The notes: generated from the sequence alone by a model not told the origin. Numbered from the stretch's first letter, positions 1 through 8,168 are shown. The stretch: 64,000 bases of DNA from an uncultured Eubacteriales bacterium (GCA_900547165.1 URFZ01000007.1:56155-120154); one strand, 5' to 3'. A program made the numbers and translations.

Positions 1-57
1 TGTTCCGAGAACCCAAGTCGGAAGATACATATCTGCTTTTTTCTCTTCGTTTTTCAT
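1..57 (-). CDS. Partial CDS, N-terminus only, unidentified
   Basis: The first 19 codons of a minus-strand gene run off the left edge. The peptide begins MKNEEKKADMYLPTWVLGT. An AAGGAG ribosome site lies nine bases upstream of the ATG at 57, so the start is well supported. Too little is visible to name a family. Similar charged starts occur on many membrane transporters, but that is only a guess. Confidence 0.6.
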   Translation of the reverse strand, partial: MKNEEKKADMYLPTWVLGT

Positions 58-108
58 AAAATCTTCTCCTTAATATTCTAATTATATTTGTTTTGGCACG
101 AGCCATTG

Positions 109-915
109 TCAGCATTTCACAAGTCCCGCTTTTACAAGTCCTTTGAAAATGCCCTCTCTGTTGTTGTCCGACGTCACGTTGGGAACAAGTTTTTTCAGGT
201 CTTCGGGGGCGTTGCCCATCAGAAATGGCAGTCCGACGGTATTCAGCATATCAAGGTCATTATAGTTGTCGCCGAAAGCCACAGTCTCTGAAATCGGAAT
301 ATTTTTCAATTCGCAAAGCGTCCTTACGGCGCTGCCTTTCGTTACTCCGTTTTCCATAATTTCAAGCATCGGAAACGTGGAACGCAGAATTGACAGTTCG
401 GGAAATTCATTTTTCAGACGGCGCTCCGTTTCGGCAAGTTCATCGGGTGCGCAGATACAAAGAACTTTTCCGATAACCGCGGCGGCGTCAAGCAGATCGA
501 CCGTGCCCTCGACCGCTTCCGTTTTAACGCTCTTTTCCTCTGCCGCAATTCTCTGTTCTTTACGGTCTTTTGTTATCCATGTATCTCCCGAAAAAACGCT
601 CCAAACGCAGTCAAGCCCGCTGTTTTCAAGAAAGTCCACAATACGGCGGGCGGTTTCACGGGAAAAGCCTTTGGAAAAGACCGTTTTTCCGTTTTCGTCA
701 AGCATTAACGCCCCGCTGTAAGCGATTATGGGGCAGAATAAACCAAATTCACGCTCAACGGAATATATTCCCGACGGACTGCGCGCCGATATGGGAACAA
801 ACGGTATGCCCTTTTTCCGAAGTTCTTCTATTGCGGAAAGCGTTCCGGGCAGAATTTGCCTGCCGCTGCTCAAAAGCGTCCCGTCAATATCGCTGAAAAC
901 GATTTTGTAACTCAC
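109..915 (-). CDS. Cof-type HAD-IIB family phosphatase
   Basis: The 268-residue product is a haloacid-dehalogenase-type hydrolase of the Cof/IIB subfamily, cytosolic enzymes that usually dephosphorylate sugar phosphates or nucleotides; the substrate here is unknown. The nucleophile motif is SDIDGTLLSS at residues 8-17 (Asp9 nucleophile, Asp11 acid/base). The late motif VAFGDNYNDLDML supplies the magnesium-binding Asp residues, with the conserved Lys in GVTKGSAV before it. I chose the GTG at 915 because AGAGGT sits seven bases upstream and the DxD motif then falls at the usual distance from the N-terminus. The longer reading frame to 1008 would add an atypical leader. Confidence 0.88.
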   Translation of the reverse strand: MSYKIVFSDIDGTLLSSGRQILPGTLSAIEELRKKGIPFVPISARSPSGIYSVEREFGLFCPIIAYSGALMLDENGKTVFSKGFSRETARRIVDFLENSGLDCVWSVFSGDTWITKDRKEQRIAAEEKSVKTEAVEGTVDLLDAAAVIGKVLCICAPDELAETERRLKNEFPELSILRSTFPMLEIMENGVTKGSAVRTLCELKNIPISETVAFGDNYNDLDMLNTVGLPFLMGNAPEDLKKLVPNVTSDNNREGIFKGLVKAGLVKC

Positions 916-999
916 TCTTTTTACCTCTGTCTTTAAGACTGATAATATTATACCATACACATTCAAATTTTTCAATAACAGCAAAAAATAAAAACATCT

Positions 1000-1031
1000 G
1001 GGCTGCAAGAAAATTGCGTTTCTTACAGCCC
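1000..1031 (-). terminator. Hairpin terminator after the RNHCP gene
   Basis: GGGCTGCAAGAAA (1000-1012) pairs with TTTCTTACAGCCC (1019-1031), with one mismatch in 13 and a 6-base loop. Read on the minus strand it follows the RNHCP stop and is trailed by a T-rich run. Related GGCTG-A-tract hairpins occur at 16702 and 63945. Confidence 0.7.
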
Positions 1032-1043
1032 ATTTCGTGAAAA

Positions 1044-1469
1044 TTATTTTATGCGCCCTTCACCGCCCATAAGCGCGGTGAGTTCCTCGATACGGTCGAG
1101 AGGGAACGGCGGTTCGCAAAGCGGTTTAAGCGCTATACTCATCAGTTTCATCGGATTATCGTCCGCCGCAACGCGGTTAGAACTTAGCGCTCCGCAGCGT
1201 TTGCAACGGTGTATGATAGCCCATTCACCGCCTTTTCGAACCCAAACGGCAACAGGTTCCATTATGCCGCCGCAGTCGCTTTCACGGTCGCCCGGTTCGA
1301 TATCGACGTGCAGGCTTGACAGACAATTCGGGCAATGATTGCGGTGCGAACTGCCTGCGTTTTCGGGAAATACAGGTCTTCCGCAGACCTTGCAGGTAAA
1401 AGTGTCGTTGCAGGCGTGCGTTTTGTAGTAACCCTTTTCAAATGTTTTTCTTTTATTTTCACGGTTCAT
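1044..1469 (-). CDS. RNHCP domain-containing protein
   Basis: A 141-residue cysteine-rich protein of the RNHCP family, named for the motif seen here at residues 43-47 (RNHCP, then NC at 48-49). A first CxxC is at 26-29, further cysteines at 66 and 89/92 (HRCKRC), and GEWAIIHRC is typical of the family. The pattern implies a zinc-binding fold. The role of the family is not established; RNA or nucleic acid binding has been suggested from the fold only. AGGAGG lies a few bases upstream of the ATG. It is transcribed away from a 220-base gap that contains a possible structured leader. Confidence 0.85.
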   Translation of the reverse strand: MNRENKRKTFEKGYYKTHACNDTFTCKVCGRPVFPENAGSSHRNHCPNCLSSLHVDIEPGDRESDCGGIMEPVAVWVRKGGEWAIIHRCKRCGALSSNRVAADDNPMKLMSIALKPLCEPPFPLDRIEELTALMGGEGRIK

Positions 1470-1690
1470 TGTTTTTCCTCCTGAAAGTGTATTTTTACTC
1501 TTTACGGGAGGAACGGCGGGAATGAATTTTGCCGACCTCCCCGGTCAGCACACACTCTCCGAGTTAAATTTTCTGTGTTTCAAACAGTTCTCCTTATAAA
1601 ATTTATATTTTGTAAAGGGAAAAACCCTTTTATACAAAGACTGAAAGTTTTATGTACAAATAAATATAACGGTGGTCGGAAAATACAAGT
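1470..1690 (-). other. Gap with a terminator and a possible structured leader
   Basis: This stretch separates the RNHCP gene from the membrane gene upstream of it. AAAGGG-aaaaa-CCCTTT (1614-1630) is a short hairpin that could end the DUF998 operon. On the minus strand TGCTGACC and GGTCGGCA (around 1530-1550) form an 8-bp hairpin directly upstream of the RNHCP ribosome site. A CCTCCCG segment nearby could compete for part of it. No riboswitch class was recognised. Confidence 0.35.
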
Positions 1691-2107
1691 TTATCTCAAT
1701 CGAATGATTATTCTTGAAATCTCGACTGTCAGAATCTTCATAACGGCGCCGCCCGCCATAACAAAGAACCAGACTTCTCTTGCGGTCTGCGTTTTTGCGA
1801 TAGGTGTGGCGATTGCCGCAACGACAATGAGCAGCGCGCCGATATAACCGATAACCGTCGGAATATCCGAAAGTCCGAAAATTCCGGGGTCGCAACTGCC
1901 GTCTATGACGTTCTGAACAGATTTGTCAAAGCCGTCACGCGCCGCGGCAAAACAGCAAACAACGAGCCCGAAAACAAGCAATATCAGGCTTCTTATACCC
2001 CAATGTCTGCTGTCACGGTTCAAGGCCGCATACGCAACAAACCCGAGCAAAGCAACAATCATAAGCGTTGTTGCGGTCGTAACGGAATTACCGAAATACA
2101 GTTTCAT
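1691..2107 (-). CDS. Hypothetical integral membrane protein
   Basis: A 138-residue protein with about four hydrophobic segments (roughly 12-32, 38-58, 82-102 and 112-130). I do not recognise the family. It overlaps the DUF998 gene by four bases (ATGA), so the two are translationally coupled and probably form one operon with the TetR regulator gene. There is no signal peptide or enzyme motif. A partner or subunit of the DUF998 protein is a reasonable inference, nothing more. Confidence 0.7.
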   Translation of the reverse strand: MKLYFGNSVTTATTLMIVALLGFVAYAALNRDSRHWGIRSLILLVFGLVVCCFAAARDGFDKSVQNVIDGSCDPGIFGLSDIPTVIGYIGALLIVVAAIATPIAKTQTAREVWFFVMAGGAVMKILTVEISRIIIRLR

Positions 2108-2781
2108 TTTCTCTCATCTCCTTTTTGCGGTTCAGGTGCCGCTTTTTCGAGTTTTCCGAAAAACAGATAACCGCCGAGAACGGCATTGAACCCCGTTGCG
2201 GAAAAAACGCTGAAACGTTCGGGAATGCCGAAATATTCCGCAGGCAAAACACCCGTTCCCACAGCGCCGACAAACATTGCCGTAAGCGCGACCGCCGCAA
2301 ATGCGGCAAGAGACGGCAACGTCTTTTTTCGGAATCCTCCGAAGATAATCAAAACAAGAGAAACGACGCTCAAAGCAACGACCGCCGCGGTTATTACAAG
2401 GTGCATAACGCCCTGAAATCCGTCGGGTTTTCCCGAATTCGGGAGCGGAAACATTGCGTAACCGACCGCGGAAACCCAATTCATAACGGCAAAAAGATAA
2501 ACGCCGCGGTGCAGAGTTCGGTTCAGATGCCCGCGAACCGCAAACGCGCAAAAAGTACAGCATACTATTCCGCACGGCATATAAAGCGCGGAGAGTTGAT
2601 TCCACAAAACTCTCGACGGCGCGGTATCTGCGGAAAGGTCGCTGACCGCCTGCGAAAGGCTGTCGTAGCCGGAATATGAGAGAGGCGCAAATATGACCGC
2701 CGCCGCATACGATAAAAGCGAAATCATTCCGAGCAACCCGAACAAACGCGCCGCCTTTACGGAGTTTTCCGATGCTTTCAT
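2104..2781 (-). CDS. DUF998 family membrane protein
   Basis: A 225-residue membrane protein with about six hydrophobic helices. The segment SYSGYDSLSQAVSDLSA, after the first helix, is the characteristic loop of DUF998 proteins, whose function is unknown. GGAG abuts the first ATG (2790) but sits nine bases before a second ATG at 2781, so I prefer the latter (MKASENS). It lies between a TetR-family gene and a small membrane gene, all in one direction. The operon is therefore probably induced by a ligand of the TetR protein, as for small-molecule stress or efflux systems. Confidence 0.78.
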   Translation of the reverse strand: MKASENSVKAARLFGLLGMISLLSYAAAVIFAPLSYSGYDSLSQAVSDLSADTAPSRVLWNQLSALYMPCGIVCCTFCAFAVRGHLNRTLHRGVYLFAVMNWVSAVGYAMFPLPNSGKPDGFQGVMHLVITAAVVALSVVSLVLIIFGGFRKKTLPSLAAFAAVALTAMFVGAVGTGVLPAEYFGIPERFSVFSATGFNAVLGGYLFFGKLEKAAPEPQKGDERK

Positions 2782-2870
2782 TCTATTCATCTCCTGAAAA
2801 ATTTACGATATATTCGCCAAGGACAGAACGAAAACTGCAATTCAAAACCGCCCGTCCCGAAATTTTTCAC

Positions 2871-3491
2871 CTATTTATTGAATGTGCGGAAAAACAATCT
2901 GACGTGCGCGTCAAGTTTTTTCAGACATTCCGCTTCCTTTTCGGGTTGGCGGTCGCATACACCGAGAAGCGTGATTATCGGAGAAACGTACATAACCGAA
3001 AGTGTTTCGGGGTCTTCGTTTCTGATTCTTCCCGCAGAGATAAGCCCCTTGAAGATGCCCGCATGATAATCAACCATTCTGTCTATATATCTTTTTGTGT
3101 AAAGCTGCGCAAGTTCGGGATTGCGGAACTGCTCTATCGTCATCATTCTGCGAAATCGCGCAACCGTTTCGTCATGAAGAGAGTATGCAAAAATGCTCCG
3201 CACCTTTTCCGCCAATGCGTCCTCGGATATTTCCGTAAAAACGGCAACGTCCCTGTCAGACTCCGAGACATGAACGGACACGGCGTCCGTCGCTTTGTCA
3301 TACTTTGCGGCTGTCTCGTCAAACAGCGCGTCGAAAATTGCGCGCTTGCTCGCAAAATGATTGTACAGCGACGGGGCTTTTATACCGACGGCTTTCGCGA
3401 TCTGCCCCACGCTGACGGCATCGTAGCCGCAGGTCGAAAAAAGTTCCAACGCCGCGGAAAGAATTTTTTGTTTGGTATCTTCCTGTTTCAT
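2871..3491 (-). CDS. TetR/AcrR family transcriptional regulator
   Basis: A 206-residue regulator with an N-terminal TetR helix-turn-helix: KQKILSAALELFSTCGYD followed by IAKAVGIKAPSLYNHFASK, residues 8-50. The C-terminal helical domain, which would bind the ligand, gives no clue to the inducer. It is the first gene of a three-gene minus-strand operon with DUF998 and a small membrane protein. An inverted repeat just downstream of its own -10 box suggests autoregulation. The ATG at 3491 has AGGTG nine bases upstream; an ATG at 3503 in frame is less well placed. Confidence 0.88.
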   Translation of the reverse strand: MKQEDTKQKILSAALELFSTCGYDAVSVGQIAKAVGIKAPSLYNHFASKRAIFDALFDETAAKYDKATDAVSVHVSESDRDVAVFTEISEDALAEKVRSIFAYSLHDETVARFRRMMTIEQFRNPELAQLYTKRYIDRMVDYHAGIFKGLISAGRIRNEDPETLSVMYVSPIITLLGVCDRQPEKEAECLKKLDAHVRLFFRTFNK

Positions 3492-3507
3492 TACGCAACA
3501 CACCTAA

Positions 3508-3554
3508 CTAACGTTCGTTAGCGTAATTATAGCACGTAGAGATACTTTTGTCAA
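3508..3554 (-). promoter_or_regulatory. Promoter and TetR-type operator
   Basis: On the minus strand TTGACA (3549-3554), a 17-base spacer and TATAAT (3526-3531, preceded by TGC) form a near-consensus promoter for the TetR operon. Immediately downstream CTAACG-2-CGTTAG (3508-3521) is an inverted repeat at the start of the transcript, the usual place for an autoregulatory TetR operator. Confidence 0.8.
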
Positions 3555-3607
3555 GCCCCATTTTAATTATACGTCAAAAATGGCGACGCGTATGTTTCAG
3601 ATGAAAA

Positions 3608-3647
3608 AATCCGACAGAACCCCTTTCCTGCGGAGATCTGTCGGATT
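3608..3647 (-). terminator. Terminator after the 3686-4672 gene
   Basis: AATCCGACAGA (3608-3618) pairs perfectly with TCTGTCGGATT (3637-3647). On the minus strand the hairpin runs into a T-rich tract, as expected for an intrinsic terminator of the membrane protein gene. Confidence 0.8.
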
Positions 3648-3685
3648 GTTGTTGGTTGAATATACTCAACCTGAGTTTTTGTAAT

Positions 3686-4672
3686 TCAAAAGTTCTTTTT
3701 CGGATTGCAGTTGACGCTTTTCATAAGCAAAAACGCCAACGCTCCGGAAAGAATTATTACGCAAATATCAACGGGCGCGAACACTATCGAGGGAAGAGCG
3801 TCAAAGAAAAAGCCCGAACCGAAACGATATAAATGCCCGTGAAGCAAAATCAATTCACCCACATACATAAGAGTTGTCAACGCTGCGGAAACAAGAGCGG
3901 GAATGCCGCAGGAAATCAATACTTTTTTCCCGAGCAAAAACGAACCGACAAAAACTCCGACGTTTAATCCGAGAACAATGAAAAACAGAATCATCAGAAA
4001 CGCGGAGATCAGAGAAACGGTTATTTGCCCGTCACGCCAAAATGCCGTGAAACACGCAAGCAGACACAGACCGACAAATACGACGGAAGATATGCTTTGC
4101 AAAACAAGCGCTTTTGTTTTCTCCTTCTTCCCGCTGCGAATCAACTCCGCAAACCCGTAAATACAGTTCAACAGACAGACTATGATAACGATTGAGATTA
4201 TATAAAAATGAAGTTTGAATGCAGGGTTGTATTCGCCTATCAAGATTTCAATGGGTTTTTCCGTTCGGATTAAAGTTTCCGTTACATAACGGTCTTCCTC
4301 GGGAGGAATATAGCAAAGATACATCTGCCAGTCGGCAAGTTTTGAAACCGTCTCTGTCGATGTTACGACAACTTTTTGTTCAAACAGATATTCGACAGCG
4401 AAAAACACGGCGGCAGAAACGGGAACGACACCGAGAACAGCATATTTTTTTATATATTTCATAAACAGCGGCAACAGTAAAACACCGACAATCAACGCAA
4501 CGGCAACAGGCGTATAGGGAATAATGTATTTGGGGTAATTCTCTTTCATGACCGTTCCGTCTTTTATCATGTCAAACACGACGCGAACACCCATATAAAG
4601 AGGATAAAAACATACGGCTGCGACACCGAGAAGAGACAGCAGACAATAATTTCTCAATTTTTTGTTTTTCAT
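3686..4672 (-). CDS. Hypothetical polytopic membrane protein
   Basis: A 328-residue protein with about eight hydrophobic segments and an extracytoplasmic stretch of about 55 residues (roughly 105-160) lacking obvious motifs. I do not recognise the family. The start is secured by AAAAGGAG seven bases before the ATG at 4672. It is monocistronic, with its own terminator and a strong promoter overlapped by two inverted repeats. The repeats resemble sites of BlaI/MecI-type repressors (GACTAC-4-GTAGTC). No such repressor gene lies next to it, so control would be in trans. A role in envelope stress is inference from the operator style only. Confidence 0.7.
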   Translation of the reverse strand: MKNKKLRNYCLLSLLGVAAVCFYPLYMGVRVVFDMIKDGTVMKENYPKYIIPYTPVAVALIVGVLLLPLFMKYIKKYAVLGVVPVSAAVFFAVEYLFEQKVVVTSTETVSKLADWQMYLCYIPPEEDRYVTETLIRTEKPIEILIGEYNPAFKLHFYIISIVIIVCLLNCIYGFAELIRSGKKEKTKALVLQSISSVVFVGLCLLACFTAFWRDGQITVSLISAFLMILFFIVLGLNVGVFVGSFLLGKKVLISCGIPALVSAALTTLMYVGELILLHGHLYRFGSGFFFDALPSIVFAPVDICVIILSGALAFLLMKSVNCNPKKNF

Positions 4673-4702
4673 AAGATTCTCCTTTTTTGAAGTCTCCTTG
4701 CG

Positions 4703-4748
4703 GACTACTATCGTAGTCTATACTATCACAATAGTCCCGCTTTGTCAA
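4703..4748 (-). promoter_or_regulatory. Promoter with two inverted-repeat operators
   Basis: On the minus strand TTGACA (4743-4748), a 17-base spacer and TAGTAT (4720-4725) drive the 3686-4672 gene. One inverted repeat, ACTAT-4-ATAGT (4722-4735), overlaps the spacer and -10. The second, GACTAC-4-GTAGTC (4703-4718), lies just after the -10. The arms share the core GACTAY, so one dimeric repressor could bind both. The arrangement resembles BlaI/MecI operators. Confidence 0.72.
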
Positions 4749-4875
4749 GAGGTTTTTCAAAAAAATAAGAGAAAAGCAACGACGGGAGCATATACGGAAC
4801 GGCGACAGAATTCGAGTCAAACCACAATATATTGAAAAAAAATGACGTTTAGGCGAGAAATGTATCAAAATATAG

Positions 4876-4904
4876 TTGACAAACGTACTTTTATGTGATA
4901 AAAT
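4876..4904 (+). promoter_or_regulatory. dut promoter
   Basis: TTGACA (4876-4881), a 17-base spacer and TAAAAT (4899-4904). Transcription should begin near 4911, which excludes the upstream ATG at 4903 and fixes the dut start at 4939. Confidence 0.8.
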
Positions 4905-4938
4905 GTATTCGGAAATTCCGAAAGAGACGAAACAGCCT

Positions 4939-5385
4939 ATGAAACAGCAGGTAAAAATAAAAAAACTGAACGACAAGGCAGTCGTTCCGACTTACGGTTC
5001 CTCCTCTGCGGCGGGAGCCGATCTTTACGCCTGTTTGCTTCAACCGTCAGTTGAAATAAAGCCCGACGAAACGGTTTTTGTTCCGACAGGACTTGCGATA
5101 GAGATTCCCGACGGTTTTGTGGGACTGATATATGCCCGCAGCGGACTTGCCTGCAAATCGGGACTTGCGCCCGCTAATAAGGTCGGTGTTATAGACAGCG
5201 ATTATCGCGGAGAACTTATCGTGGCGCTTCATAACCATTCCGCAGTGACACGAACGGTGGAAGACGGTCAGAGAATCGCACAGATAGTGCTGACGCCATA
5301 CCTGACGGCTGATTTTGTTGTTTCCGATGAACTTGACGAGACCGAACGCGGAAGCGGCGGCTTCGGTTCAACGGGCAAAAAATAA
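4939..5385 (+). CDS. dut: dUTP diphosphatase
   Basis: The 148-residue enzyme hydrolyses dUTP to dUMP and pyrophosphate, keeping uracil out of DNA and feeding thymidylate synthesis. All five trimeric dUTPase motifs are present: AAGADLYA (24-31), ARSGLACKSG (66-75), GVIDSDYRGEL (83-93, with the catalytic Asp and the sugar-stacking residues), DGQRIAQIV (near 109-117) and the flexible C-terminal RGSGGFGSTG (137-146). Length is normal for the family. The gene has its own promoter and no good Shine-Dalgarno, only a weak purine run. A hairpin-rich gap separates it from the convergent NYN gene. Confidence 0.95.
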   Translation: MKQQVKIKKLNDKAVVPTYGSSSAAGADLYACLLQPSVEIKPDETVFVPTGLAIEIPDGFVGLIYARSGLACKSGLAPANKVGVIDSDYRGELIVALHNHSAVTRTVEDGQRIAQIVLTPYLTADFVVSDELDETERGSGGFGSTGKK

Positions 5386-5503
5386 ATCCCAAACAAATAC
5401 GCTTAATCCTTCTTATAACCATAAAGAAAAGCCCTCGGAGCCGCATATCCGGGGACTTTTCGCTTTCATACGCTTTTTCGCGGCTGTTCGCATCATAGAA
5501 AAA

Positions 5504-5537
5504 TTGAGACGCAAAAATATACATTTTTGCGTCTCAA
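5504..5537. terminator. Bidirectional terminator between dut and the NYN gene
   Basis: A perfect 15-bp stem: TTGAGACGCAAAAAT (5504-5518) with ATTTTTGCGTCTCAA (5523-5537) and a 4-base loop, lying between convergent genes. Confidence 0.85.
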
Positions 5538-5549
5538 TAAGTTTTCAGT

Positions 5550-6338
5550 TTACTTTTTCTCGGGCGTCCAAAGTCCCGCTTTCGCAACTTCGTACCAGTT
5601 TGCGGAAACCGTAACTATGGTTTTTCCGAACGCCTTTTCTTTCTTTCTTTCGATATAACCGTTGTCGACGAGCCATTGCGCAGCCTCGCGAACTTTCTTT
5701 CGCGGCAAATTGTTCTGCACACTTACGGCTTCAACGGTTTTTATGAAGGTGGGTTTCATATTTTTTGAAGAGGGTGAATGTTCAATCTTGTCCAGCGCGG
5801 AAAAAATCAACTGGAATATCTGTTTTTTATCGTCCGTTTCATCGGGATATTCGACCGTCCTGCTTGCAGCCATTCTCAACTGATTGCTGCAGCCCCCTTT
5901 GACGGCATAAATTTCGACTTCTTTCTTGCATTTATTCTTCAAAAACGAAGCGACCGATGTGAAATGTCCGTCTCCCGTAAAAATAACGAAAACGTCGATG
6001 TCGTCGCGGTCGGACATTGCCGCCTGATAAATATGGTCAAGCATAATGAAGTCGGTAAAATCTTTTGTCACCCTGTTCGTGCCGTTGCCCGTTTCGATGA
6101 TATTGTTCGTAAATCCGCGGATCTTCGTCATTTCTTCTCTCAGAGACTGGTTCTTCGAAAAATCGCCGAAGAACCATATCCCGCGGATATCGAGCGTTTT
6201 TTCCATATCGTTTATCCATTTCCCGATGTCGGGACGGGTGTGATACATCTTGTCAAGAGAAATATACCAATGTTCATAATCAACGAACGCCAGCGCACGG
6301 GGTTTTGAAACCTTTGCCTTTTTGCCGAAAAGTCCTAT
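5550..6338 (-). CDS. NYN (PIN-like nuclease) domain protein, probable AUA start
   Basis: A 262-residue protein with an N-terminal NYN domain of the LabA/PIN-like nuclease superfamily, predicted metal-dependent RNases, and a C-terminal winged helix (about 195-240, LPRKKVREAAQWLVDNGYI). Acidic residues appear in ALAFVDYEHWY (16-26), in RVTKDFTDFIMLD and in VIFTGDGHF. The first ATG (6248) would remove the first strand with its catalytic Asp. The reading frame stays open 30 codons further, and an ideal AAAGGAGG lies seven bases before ATA at 6338, giving MGLFGKKAKVSKPRALAFVD, the family-like N-terminus. No ATG, GTG or TTG occurs in frame there. Either AUA initiates or the start was mutated or miscalled. 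Confidence 0.82.
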   Translation of the reverse strand: MGLFGKKAKVSKPRALAFVDYEHWYISLDKMYHTRPDIGKWINDMEKTLDIRGIWFFGDFSKNQSLREEMTKIRGFTNNIIETGNGTNRVTKDFTDFIMLDHIYQAAMSDRDDIDVFVIFTGDGHFTSVASFLKNKCKKEVEIYAVKGGCSNQLRMAASRTVEYPDETDDKKQIFQLIFSALDKIEHSPSSKNMKPTFIKTVEAVSVQNNLPRKKVREAAQWLVDNGYIERKKEKAFGKTIVTVSANWYEVAKAGLWTPEKK

Positions 6339-6384
6339 ACCTGTTCCTCCTTTCTTTTTTATTGTATATAAGAAACCGTGATTT

Positions 6385-7050
6385 TCACGGGGTCTCTTTC
6401 TTCTTTTTTTCGGGAACTCCTATTCCGAGCGCAGATTTTGCAAGCCTGTCCGCTTCTTCGTTAAGAATATTGCCCGTATGCGCTTCGACTTTGACAAACG
6501 AAACGGAGACAAAACTTCTGTACTTGCGGACAAATTCAAGGTATGCCACGGCAACAAACGACTGCGCTTTCCATTTTCCGTTATACCACTTTTCTATACC
6601 CTCATAATCGTGATAAACGGTCAGTTTTTTATACGAATGTTCAGCCGCGTATTTTACGGCGTTCATCGTGGCAAGAAGTTCACCCGCCACATTCCGAGCC
6701 GTCGCGGCTTCCGCTTTGTCGGCTTTTCCGTTCAGCCGCGTCAGTTTTTGTTCGGGGTCGATTATAACGCAGCCGAAGCCGTAACTTCCGCTTTTGACAT
6801 CAAAACTGCCGTCCACAAAAGCGATAAGTTCGTTTTCGGGGCAAACGGGAATATCGGACATCTCCGGTTTTGCCGAAATATCCGCAAAATCCCCGCTTTC
6901 CCCGTCACCGAGGAAAGCGAGTGCTTCTTTTTTTGTTTTGAAAGACTTGTATTCCGCGCCGGCAAAGCCGTCAACGGAAGCGCGGCAAGCGTCCCACGAG
7001 GTGAAAATTCCGACCTCGCGACCGTTTTTTACCGCATAATATTTAGTCAA
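6385..7050 (-). CDS. rnhA: Ribonuclease HI with viroplasmin domain
   Basis: A 221-residue enzyme that degrades RNA in RNA-DNA hybrids. Residues 1-48 form the Caulimovirus viroplasmin (hybrid-binding) domain (YYAVKNGREVGIFTSWDAC). The RNase H domain covers about 73-212, with catalytic Asp80 (FVDGSF), Glu124 (AGELLA), Asp148 (YHDYEG), His191 and Asp201 (EADRLA). The start is a TTG at 7050 inside the 3' end of the Gfo/Idh gene (8-base overlap), so it is translationally coupled to it. The TTG is supported by the alignment of the viroplasmin domain. Confidence 0.92.
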   Translation of the reverse strand: MTKYYAVKNGREVGIFTSWDACRASVDGFAGAEYKSFKTKKEALAFLGDGESGDFADISAKPEMSDIPVCPENELIAFVDGSFDVKSGSYGFGCVIIDPEQKLTRLNGKADKAEAATARNVAGELLATMNAVKYAAEHSYKKLTVYHDYEGIEKWYNGKWKAQSFVAVAYLEFVRKYRSFVSVSFVKVEAHTGNILNEEADRLAKSALGIGVPEKKKKETP

Positions 7051-8113
7051 GACGTACTTCCTTGCCGGTCTTCGCGGACTCGTACATTGCGTTAAGAATC
7101 TTTATCATGTTAACGCCCTGTGCGGGAACGAAGTCGGGGGTCGTGCAGTTCAGAACAACATCGACAAAATGTTCGAGGTTTGCGGCGTGACCGTTCTTGC
7201 AGGGAGAATAAGTGAGATGAATATCTTTTGCGTGTCCCTCTTCTTCGGTATAGATATGCGCGGATTCGCCGTTCCACCATTTGCAACCGGCCTTTTCACC
7301 TCTGAGTTCAACAAAGCGGTTTTCGCTTTCGATATTGGAAGCCCATGAGAACTCTATCTGCAAGCAGGCGCCGTTTTCGAATTTGATGAAGCCCATTGCA
7401 AGGTCTTCAACGTCGAAAGTACCGTTCTCTACCGCTTCGCCGAACTGCGAGTGAACGGAGTCGGACTCTGCGGTATCATTGGCAAATTTGCAGAAAGTGC
7501 AGCCGCTTACGGCTACCGCTCTCGGGTTGCCCATCAGCCAGATCGCAAGGTCTATCATGTGAACGCCGAGGTCGATAAGAGGACCTCCTCCGGACTGTGC
7601 TTTGGTGGTGAACCAGCCGCCCTTGCCGGGAATGCCTCTTCTTCTCTGCCAGCCGCATCTGCCCGAATATATCTCGCCCATTTTGCCCGCGTTGATATAA
7701 TCTTTGAGGAATACGGACGGCTCATAGTAACGGTTGTTTCTCATAACCATAAGAGTTTTGCCGGACTTTTCCGCAGCAGCTTTCATCTCTTCGCACTGTT
7801 CCGCATACATGCAGTCGGGTTTTTCACTGAAAACGTGTTTGCCCGCGTTCAGAGCCTCTATCGCTATAACAGAGTGAAGATAGTTGGGGGTTGCGATATC
7901 AACCGCGTCAACGTTAGCGTCAGCGATAAGGTCGGAGAATTTCTCATACTTTTTCGCAGAAGTGAAACCGTACGCTTCAACGGCTTTGTCCATCTTCTCG
8001 GCAACGATGTCGCAAAGAGCGACGACTTCAACGTTTTTCATCTTCTTGTAAGCCTGCATATGGACATTTCCCATTCCGCCGAGACCGACGATACCTATTT
8101 TCAGGGTTTTCAT
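7043..8113 (-). CDS. Gfo/Idh/MocA family oxidoreductase
   Basis: A 356-residue NAD(P)-dependent dehydrogenase of the Gfo/Idh/MocA family, which oxidises sugars, inositols or sugar acids. The Rossmann motif GIVGLGGMGNVH lies at residues 6-17 and the signature EKP in GKHVFSEKPDC near residue 97. The C-terminal half carries the alpha/beta substrate domain (GGGPLIDLGVHMIDLAIWL). The substrate is not predictable. The ATG at 8113 has GGAGG at proper spacing; the longer frame to 8293 crosses its promoter and is not real. It is followed directly by rnhA. Confidence 0.9.
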   Translation of the reverse strand: MKTLKIGIVGLGGMGNVHMQAYKKMKNVEVVALCDIVAEKMDKAVEAYGFTSAKKYEKFSDLIADANVDAVDIATPNYLHSVIAIEALNAGKHVFSEKPDCMYAEQCEEMKAAAEKSGKTLMVMRNNRYYEPSVFLKDYINAGKMGEIYSGRCGWQRRRGIPGKGGWFTTKAQSGGGPLIDLGVHMIDLAIWLMGNPRAVAVSGCTFCKFANDTAESDSVHSQFGEAVENGTFDVEDLAMGFIKFENGACLQIEFSWASNIESENRFVELRGEKAGCKWWNGESAHIYTEEEGHAKDIHLTYSPCKNGHAANLEHFVDVVLNCTTPDFVPAQGVNMIKILNAMYESAKTGKEVRLD

Positions 8114-8168
8114 ATTATACCTCCGTATAAAAAAGGACGATTTCACGTCCGTTTTAATTTTCTTAATT

